Source: Hemerocallis citrina (taxonomy: Eukaryota; Streptophyta; Magnoliopsida; Asparagales; Asphodelaceae). Taken from it: DNA of 64,000 nt. The stretch lies in contig CM030364.1 of assembly GCA_017893485.1 (NCBI GenBank), positions 206,757,384 to 206,821,383 of the forward strand, written 5' to 3'. Below the pieces are notes generated by a model. The model ran no database searches. It was not told the DNA's origin and was given only the letters and a program-made list of their open reading frames with translations. The position numbers were made by a program, and so were the translations under genes. Below, one piece after another: positions 56,938 to 64,000 of this stretch; position 1 is the stretch's first letter, and the number at the start of each line of letters is the position of its first letter.

Positions 56938-59900
56938 GGTAGTTCTTCTAACGCCCAAATGCATCCTAGCCTTTCATCTAAACTCATCTCAACCCTTCAT
57001 CCACTCTTGAAAAGTGTATAAATACCCCCCCCCCCCCCTATTACTCTTGTCATATGCATTAGAAAATTCAAACAGAAAGAGAAAGGAAAGAAGCAATCGT
57101 GAGGAAAAGAAAGAGTTGGGTGAGTTAATGATTGAGTGTTTTTGTGTTGTGTGCTCTTGTACTTGGGTGGCCGGCCAAAGCATTAAGAAGGATGCTCGGG
57201 TTCACACTAATAAGGAGGAGAAGGCTCGAGTTTTGTAGCACAAACTAGGAGGAGAAGTTCGCCAATCGTGTTTTCAAGGAGTTCTTAGGTGTTTTCTTTT
57301 GTAAATCATAAGGTGGGTGATTTCTCAAACTTTTAATATAGATGCCATGCTAGGATTTTAATTTATGAAAATGTTAGAAACAAGTAGAAAAATTGCCATA
57401 CACTTGCTTGAAGACACTAGTAAGAAAGAGAGGAACTCTAGTTTATCTAGATGAAAAGTTAGTAAAATGAATTGGAATGTGTTAATTAAGATTTGTTATG
57501 ATGCTTTGTTAATATATTTGCATGCTAGAATACATATGAATTTTGATTATATGAAAAATGTGCTTATAAATGAATTGTAGAAAGCAAAATAATATCCATA
57601 GATTGTGAAATAAATTGATTAGTTACAATACGTGTCGATTTTAATTGTGTTGTATGAGTAATATTATTCACTAGATTGTCAATTATGTTGTCACTTTGAA
57701 ACGTCAGAAAATGATTAGTTTTGTAATGATACAATTAACTTAAGGGCTTTGATTTTTATTAAAGAATGAAGAGAAATTGTACAAACTTATTGTGAACAAA
57801 TGGGAAACAAGTAAATAAAAAGATTTATCTAAAAAAGAATTTTCTATGTCGAAAATGTATTCATGTTCCACTTTTTCAAAGAACCAAAGGAAAATAGTCT
57901 ATTATGTGTTTAAAATGAGATTTTGACAATCTAAGAAAATATAAGTTTCTGTTTTTCACAGAAATATATTCTGGAGAAGTTATAGATTTTTAATAGCAAA
58001 AATTAATTGAGAAAAATCGAGTTTATTAAAGGAAGAACAAGATAAAGTGCAACCCATACAAAAGTGATTTAACTGAGCCTTATACCGGTTTGTCACTCAA
58101 GACCTACTGGTCCTCGAGTGCATTTTGGGTGCGTTACTGTAGCTGAGGGGAGCTACTGGTCTTGGGTTCAAGTCTCTCAAGAGACTCTGTTTTTCTGAAA
58201 ATTCGATTTTTATTCGAATCCGAAAACCAGACCCTAAGTATACCTTAAGCCCATTCTATATTGGTTAGTCACTCTGGCCTTTCTGGTCAAAGGGTGTGCT
58301 TTGGGTTGGTTACTGTTCACGAGCGGGGGGTTTGGCCTAGGTTCGAATCCGGCCTTTGGCACTTTTGTTTGTGGTTTTTCATTTTTTCTATTTAATTCAA
58401 TTTTTTGAGTATTTTGAGAGTATAAAAGTGTGAAAAAAAAATAGAATTCTTCTAACAATACCTAGACTTCATGAAAATTATTTTTACAATATTTGACTTA
58501 TTATAATGGGAATTAGAAGTAATTTTGAGAAGAAGAACAGGATAAATTTTCTTAGAATATGATTTTGATTAATTAAAGAAAACGAATATTTTGAATTTAA
58601 AGAATTTTGCTGTAGAGATTAAAGATGAGATTTTTGACATGGAAAAATTGAGTAAGATAATAAATGAAATTCGTTGTTAAATTATGCAAGTGTGTATGGA
58701 AAACGAAGTAAAAAAATCATGATGAGATGTAGAAATTTGTGAATATGAACTCTCATTTTGATGAACATGAAACGAGTTCGACACTAGAGTTTAGCTAAGT
58801 CCTTACATCGGGATTAATGAATTTTTGAAAGAGAAATGTGATGAATAAAGACCAAGATTGGGTCATGATTAACAGTTGTTGTTTAAGACCGGTGTAGAGG
58901 TGACGCTAACTCTAGGATAGTAATTTTATTCATGATTCAATTATCTAAGGATTAGACACATATTGAAGATGTGATGAAAGTAAAAGAAAAACACAAGTAT
59001 GAGGGCCTCGGATATACGGTGTGAAAGTGTTCACAGGATGTCATATGATGTGTCATGTCAGGGCGTGAATACATCTCCAGGATATCGGGACCGTGGCGAC
59101 ACTTGTGGGGTGCTGGGTGACTATGTAGTGTCATCGTTCCATGGCAGAGGCGAATTATCCATAGGATGTCTGCATGATGCGTCATGTCATAATGTGGGAT
59201 TCTCTCCAGGATGTCTGGACAATGGCTAGTAACTCATAGAACACCTAGGATACTTACTGTAGTTACCGTAGTAGTTAAACTCATAGCGAGGGAATCAATC
59301 CTACAAGATGAAGAACAATTAAGAGCTTGCCCTCAGACCTATGTAGTATGGGATGCATAGAATCCGAACAAGTACGCATTAGTGTCATTGAGTATAAATA
59401 ATTGCATTAAGGACTAAGTGTACATTCACACATGACATTAATAAGATAGTCCCCCTTAGTTTGTTAGTGAACAAGTGTGTGCTTTACAAGTAAGAGAAAT
59501 TGATGTATTATATCCTAACATCAGTTGTATGCAACTGATGTGCCCACAGTTTCTATGCAGGATAAATTGAATGAAAGGACTAAAAAAGGAATGCTTCTTA
59601 AAGAAATGTTCAAATTGTTAATTAATTCATGTATCATGTTGTAATTTATATTTCTGCTGCGTTGATGTAAATACATTGTTGTATAAAAAGTTTTAAATTC
59701 CTTGTAAAATTGTACGAAGTGAAGTTTAAAGATTTTGTGGAACTTCGAATTCAGACTTAATTGGAATTCGGGGTGTTACAGCTTGATTCTCTATTGCACG
59801 TGATTTGCACGTGTTATTTTGTGGATTTGTGTGTGCGTGGGTTCGTTGCTCCGGGATTTTTATCCTGTTATTCTTGGTATTCAATTTCGTCGTCCAAAAG

Positions 59901-60925
59901 GCAAGTCACTTTTCTCCTTGAATTGAATCTTGTATCAAATTCATGTTTTATTGAAATTCTTGTAAGTAGATCCTATTCGTTATCATATCGTTATATTGAT
60001 TATCTTCGTTGGGTCTATTGAGGGTTTACACGAGCTAACCCCAATATTCTTGACTTCGTGCCACTTTTGACTCCAAAGATTGAATCTTTCATGTATTCAT
60101 ATAGTATCGTTAATAGGGTTAATCATATAATCATAACACAATTAAATACTGTAGAGATAATTGCTAGGTTTTATGGTTGATTGATCGATTGATGTTGGAT
60201 GTTGTTAGAATTGTGTATGTTTGTCTTTAATTGTATTTATCGTGCTATTACACCTTTCATGTTAATTATATAATTTATTGCCCATGGAATTGATACACAT
60301 CATGTTTAATTAATTTATTTCATGAAAAATACTCAAAACCCTTTATGTTTCTTGCTGGCAGTATGTTATCTGCTATTTTCTACTCAGTAAATAATCTAAA
60401 GATAAATTAATTTCTGAATAAAAGTTGTAGCCTTATCTTTCTAGTTTGCAGAACATCTTGAATTTGTGAATTCAGAGTTGTGTAGCAAAAATTATGTTCA
60501 TTTTACTACAGATGTGTTTTTATTTCCAGATTTTCAGATTCTTGTATCTTTCATGTTTAAACTGTTAAAAGGCTGATCAAATGATAAAAAAATTTCTCTG
60601 ATAATTTCCAAATTGTTACTTAACATGTTTAGGAGTCTAGAAAATATTTTTAATGAATCTATTATTGAGTTTTTGCTGTATCTAAAAATATAACAACATT
60701 ATGTCGAATTTCTGCTTGAACATGAAATCTGTAAAGAACAATGTGTTTGGCCTAGCTACTGTTGTCGGATTTTGAACTTTAAATGAACCGTGTAGAAGTC
60801 TAGTTTCTAGAACTTCTGAATGATTCAGTTTTTGAGTTCTGAAACAGCAGAAAATTGCATTTTTGTACAGACTACTCTAGCTGTCCAGAATTTAACTTTT
60901 CAGTTTTTGGTAGATTTCGCGCAAC

Positions 60926-61030
60926 GTTGTTAGAAATGCCTCTATTATCTATAGTAGCGTTTTTAAATGTCGTTATAAGTTTTAAAAAATGTCGGTATTG
61001 CCCTTGTGATTTGTACTGAGAGAAATCAAA
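60926..61030. other. Junction of LTR E debris and LINE scrap
   Basis: Contains TAGTAGCGTTTTTAAATGTC and related TGTCGTT/TGTCGGT units that look like subterminal DNA-transposon sequence. No terminal partner was found, so no element is called. Confidence 0.3.
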
Positions 61031-61039
61031 GACTCAAGA

Positions 61040-61250
61040 AAGCAACATGCAGTCACCCAACACTTCTATAACTTAGGCACAAAAGAAATGACTCATGGAC
61101 TTTTCTCGTGCCCTAGAGCTACGTTAGCTTAGGAAGTAGTTTGCTTAGGATTTGGTATTGTTGATTGTCCTTGTTCTTTCCTAGATTTATTAGGTCCTTA
61201 GAGAAGTAGAATGATTAAGAATGAACATATAGAGAAGCATGGAACACGGT
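61040..61250 (+). pseudogene. LINE ORF2 3'-end fragment (zf-RVT-like)
   Basis: One frame reads MTHGLFSCPRATLA, a stop, EVVCLGFG, then a CSFLDLL segment. This matches the pattern HALFSCPRAxxAWE...SFLDLL at the C-terminal zinc-binding region of plant LINE reverse transcriptases. The Trp codon is now TAG and further stops follow. No catalytic domain or A-tail could be delimited, so only a scrap remains. Confidence 0.45.
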
Positions 61251-62475
61251 GGGGGTAGCCACCTTGTGTACCCTGTGCTCGATCGAAACGATTCTTATTT
61301 ACGCAATTCTTTTTTGTAGATTTCTTTCATTGATGCATAATTTATTTTTCTCTCATTGACGATTGGGCATAACAAGAGGCTACGAATTGAAGGTATGGAG
61401 TAGTTCATCATGGAGAGAGAGGCGGGGAAGTTAAGTCCGGTGTTGATATGCCTTCCCTCTGTGGAGACATTGTTTTGGTGCTCATAGGATGAGAACTTAA
61501 GCGGATGTATCATTCTTTTATTGCCAGTAGTTTATGATGTAGTAGACTTTTATTTTGAAAGACTGGTGTAGTAGACTGTTGTTGATTTGTATGCGGTCTT
61601 ACAAGCATGGGGACTTTGTTTTTTCAACTCTTCATTAATGGAACTGGTGACAAATAGTTACCTTATTCTAAAAATTATAAAAAAAACACTATAACTTAAC
61701 AACAATAATTAAAAAGCTCTCTAACAACCCTTCAAAACTTCCATTAAATTGAACTTCTTTGTTTCATAAAAAATGGAACAAAAAAAATCACTTTCTCCCT
61801 TATTGAACTTGATATAGTCTAAGACCTGACAAAAGAACCTATTGCTAAGCTCCTCTTCTATTCCAGATCCCCCTTGACCGACAACTCATACTTTTTCAGA
61901 AGAGAATCCAACTGCCACACAACATCCTCTCATATCTGCTCATTTGTAGCCTGGGTAATGGAGCGGCCTGAAACCCATACCCGTCACATATTTTCATTTT
62001 ACCAAACTAAATTTTGTCCAATTCAAATGTGTGAATTGACGAGAGTACCACTTGATATTAACAAATGATGATGGTTTAACTTGTAAAGTGTGGGAGAATG
62101 GATATTTACGGAAACATAATGTTTTTTAGGGAAAATGTGGGATATCGCCACCATGTTTCATTAATAAGAGTTTAATAAAATATCCCCAGAGTAATGGGGG
62201 AATGCACAAAGAACTACAAAGCAGGAAGCATAAAGTTAGTTTTAGGGCGGTTACGTATGAGAATTAGAATGTGGCAAGTTGTAGGTATTTTTAGGGTTTT
62301 TAATTGAATTACAATTAAGGACATTATTTGAGATTTAATTATATTAACTATGTTCATTAATATGATGACATGCAATAAGGTATATATTTATCCTTTATTT
62401 TTGTTATTCTCTTATCATAATAATGAGTCATCCATAATAGGTAGCCAACAATAATTATTATTAATTAGAATGGGC
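61251..62475. other. Spacer without recognised genes
   Basis: Mixed then AT-rich sequence. Short open frames have no recognisable motifs. I see no terminal repeats or RNA genes here. Confidence 0.4.
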
Positions 62476-62608
62476 AGCTCTAAAGCACTTGATCCCATCA
62501 GAATTATGAAATTAAGCGAGTTTGGGTGAGAGTAGTAATCGATATGGATTACACTTGACTAAAACCTACTAGAATGGGTGACCTCTCGGGGAAGTTTGTA
62601 ACATCCCG
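62476..62608 (+). pseudogene. 5S rRNA-like sequence with a 31-bp insertion
   Basis: It follows plant 5S rRNA from the GCAC...GATCCCATCAGAA block through AATTAAGCGAGTTTGGGTGAGAGTAGTA (internal control box A and intermediate element), and resumes with CTAGAATGGGTGACCTC (box C) from 62569. An insertion of about 31 bp (62538-62568) separates the two halves. The first part of the gene is missing or diverged. The 3' end seems shortened and merges with TGTAACATCCC at 62597-62608. It could be a 5S pseudogene, a 5S-derived SINE, or a relic of a Cassandra-type element, whose LTRs carry 5S sequence. Confidence 0.7.
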
Positions 62609-63474
62609 CAAAACTGAGTTATGACAATTTTACCCCTACACATGTATTTTGTATAATTGCGTATAATGTCTTATGTAATACCATGAATATTTTTAAATGT
62701 TAGTTTGTGGAATATAAATATTTGGGAATGATCCATATGCATATTTAATATACTATTTTTTGAACTAGATGACTTAAGAGAAATTGTGTTGATGAATGGG
62801 GATCTAGGAAATGGGTGAATGAGAATCATGAAAAATGACATTAATAAAATTATCTTTTTTTAAATCATGCATGGATCTTGTTGGTTAGTGACGTAAGGGA
62901 GGTTTATGGGAGGTGGAATTAATTAGAATCTAGAGTTAAGGGGTGTGGATTAATGAGTTTGATGGAATAGTGCATAATTAGTCTTATGAATACCCACATC
63001 AACATTACCTTCAAGAGATGAGAAACAAGATCTTTGGAGTTGAAGTTTTCATAAAGTAAACTTAGAAACTCTATTCTATTTCATGAGTTGTAAATTTTCT
63101 ATATAAGAGATGATAGTAATAATGTATGTTTGTTGTGGTCATAAGCTTAAGTTTATCAAGTTTGGTGTTGGAACACTTCGTGAAGCTTAGAAGCAATCGA
63201 TTTCAGAAGTTATAGGTGGGTAAAAGCATCCACAATGGTGTTTGATATTTTTGGTGAAATGGCAAAATGAGATATAGCAATTTTGAAAAGCGCCACACTA
63301 GTTCATTTGCCAAAGTTTGAGAAAGGATTTTTTATCGGACGGAACATGTTGTTTCTTTCGAGATGTATTTTTGTAATTTTTATAAAAATTAAAATAGTGT
63401 TAGTTATTAAATAGTCATTAGTTAATTAAATAGTTATTAAAATAATACTAAATCATGATTAAATTAGCACTAAA
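62609..63474. other. Spacer, possibly LTR-derived
   Basis: Sequence after TGTAACATCCCGC (62597) has the style of the element A LTR (short CCC-containing start, later AGGTGGGT segment at about 63215-63222). I could not align it convincingly and saw no matching end. 63226-63474 is AT-rich. No gene. Confidence 0.3.
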
Positions 63475-63947
63475 TAGCATTGGTATCGGGTCGGGTCGGG
63501 TCGGGTCGGGTCCTTCACTACCCGGACCCGGACCCGGACCCGAACCCGGACCCGTGAGGACCGGGTCCGGGTCCTATTAAAATGTTCCTACTCGAACGGG
63601 TAGGAACAGAAGTGTGAGCGGCGAGCGGAGGCGGCGAGTGGAGGATTTAGAATAGAGGAGAGAAAAAAAAAGGCATGAGTTTTGAGTTTGGAAGAGAAAG
63701 ATTTAGAATTGAGGAAGAATGAGAGGAGGGATGAGGATAGAATATTTATTTTTATGTTGATTTTTTGGGTTTTTTTAATGGGTCTGGGTCTGGGTCCGGG
63801 TCAGCTCTCTTTTGAGCAGACTCGGGCCCAGACCCGAAAGTATAATGGGTCCCATTTTAGGACCCGGACCCAAGCCCGGATAGGCCGGGTCAGTTTCAAT
63901 GCCGGGTCCAGGTCGGATCCGGATTTCGGGTATTTATACCAATGCTA
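63475..63947. mobile_element. hAT-type MITE rich in CGGGT/ACCCG repeats
   Basis: Terminal inverted repeats TAGCATTGGTAT (63475-63486) and ATACCAATGCTA (63936-63947). Perfect 8-bp target duplication GCACTAAA (63467-63474, 63948-63955). Both subterminal regions are dominated by GGGTC repeats in inverted arrangement (63487-63560 and about 63780-63930), so the element can fold back on itself. The open frame at 63682-63948 runs across the repeat and is not a gene. Confidence 0.85.
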
Positions 63948-64000
63948 GCACTAAACCTAATTAATTAGTGTGAAAGGGACATTTACCTCAAACGGGACAT

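Larger units (their letters stand above)
37611..59780 (+). mobile_element. Ty3/gypsy element A (Tekay-like chromovirus), decayed, nested
   Basis: Both LTRs start TGTAACATCCTGAA and end GGTGTTACA. A perfect target duplication GCTTG flanks the element (37606-37610, 59781-59785). Internal order is PBS, leader ORF, gag, protease, reverse transcriptase, RNase H, integrase, polypurine tract. Reverse transcriptase before integrase marks it as gypsy. Without the nested element B it is about 11.8 kb. Its ORFs are broken by stops, so it is not autonomous. Confidence 0.92.
46107..59780 (+). repeat. 3' LTR of element A, split by element B
   Basis: Left part 46107-46574, right part 56943-59780 (TSD copy GGTAG at 56938-56942). 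Together about 3,306 bp and co-linear with 37611-40913. Clear substitutions and small indels against the 5' LTR make it much older than B. Confidence 0.9.
36878..60925 (+). mobile_element. LTR E (gypsy-type, partial), host of element A
   Basis: It starts TGTAACTACTG inside the hAT transposase. Its visible parts are 36878-37610 and 59786 to about 60925; element A fills the gap. Segments after 59781 resemble LTR D (leader followed by GTCCAGA-type and TTTCTAGA-type blocks; compare about 60790-60900 with 31000-31100), so E is a related LTR. The right end is not visible: similarity to D fades near 60925, about 2 kb into the D-equivalent. The right boundary is therefore approximate. Confidence 0.5.

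Noticed and set aside
61874..62068. 64-codon + strand frame
   Set aside because: No recognisable motif, no neighbouring exons and no supporting composition change.
62597..63232. Fifth gypsy LTR starting TGTAACATCCCGC
   Set aside because: The start can equally be the end of the 5S-like sequence, no matching right end was seen, and alignment to LTR A was not convincing.
63682..63948. 88-codon open frame at the right end
   Set aside because: Spans the CGGGT-rich half of a hAT MITE and crosses its terminal repeat.

Overview
The window reads as gene-poor, repeat-dense nuclear DNA of a flowering plant. I see no intact host gene. The only host-gene trace is a broken WRKY transcription-factor fragment at the left end. 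Nearly everything else is transposable elements and their debris: Ty1/copia and Ty3/gypsy LTR retrotransposons primed by initiator tRNA-Met, L1-type LINEs, CACTA, hAT, Helitron-like and foldback elements, plus plant-only retrotransposon protein families. AT-rich spacers and plant-type intron signals agree. A eudicot is plausible but not proven.

Layout. 1-1184: WRKY fragment and LTR-like debris. 1190-11106: a complete but decayed Sirevirus-like copia element (1,497-bp LTRs, 5-bp duplication CTGGG, extra ORF after pol). 11112-15900: W-box-rich tandem repeat, a coiled-coil transposon ORF, a chain of hairpins, a hairpin inside a (TA)n microsatellite, and a hAT MITE with perfect 8-bp duplication. 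16244-19874: a CACTA element (TGA duplication). 20122-23936: a 5'-truncated LINE. 24904-25127: a 224-bp Helitron-like element. 25814-32491: a gypsy solo LTR (C) split by a second solo LTR (D, 29088-32435, TGTGA duplication). 32553-34901 (-): decayed gypsy-associated ORF. 34902-36877 (-): hAT transposase remnant, cut by LTR E (36878 to about 60925). E is split by gypsy element A (37611-59780, GCTTG duplication), whose 3' LTR is split by gypsy element B (46575-56937, GGTAG duplication). 60926-64000: LINE scrap, a 5S-rRNA-like sequence and a (CGGGT)-rich hAT MITE.

Element B is the only part with intact coding capacity. It has 2,716-bp LTRs differing at four positions I could find, an intact gag, and an intact pol with protease, reverse transcriptase, RNase H, integrase and a chromodomain-like tail. 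It is probably very young.

The most interesting observation is at the gag-protease junction of elements A and B. In both, gag and pol are separated by a short AT-rich segment with GT...AG ends in the same phase (phase 1). Its removal would join gag to pol in frame; retention gives a stop inside the segment. This suggests that these Tekay-like elements set their Gag:Gag-Pol ratio by splicing. A second notable pattern is dense arrays of the palindrome CAGTCGACTG shared by the unrelated copia element and the LTRs of gypsy element B. All family assignments are from reading motifs; no database search was run.
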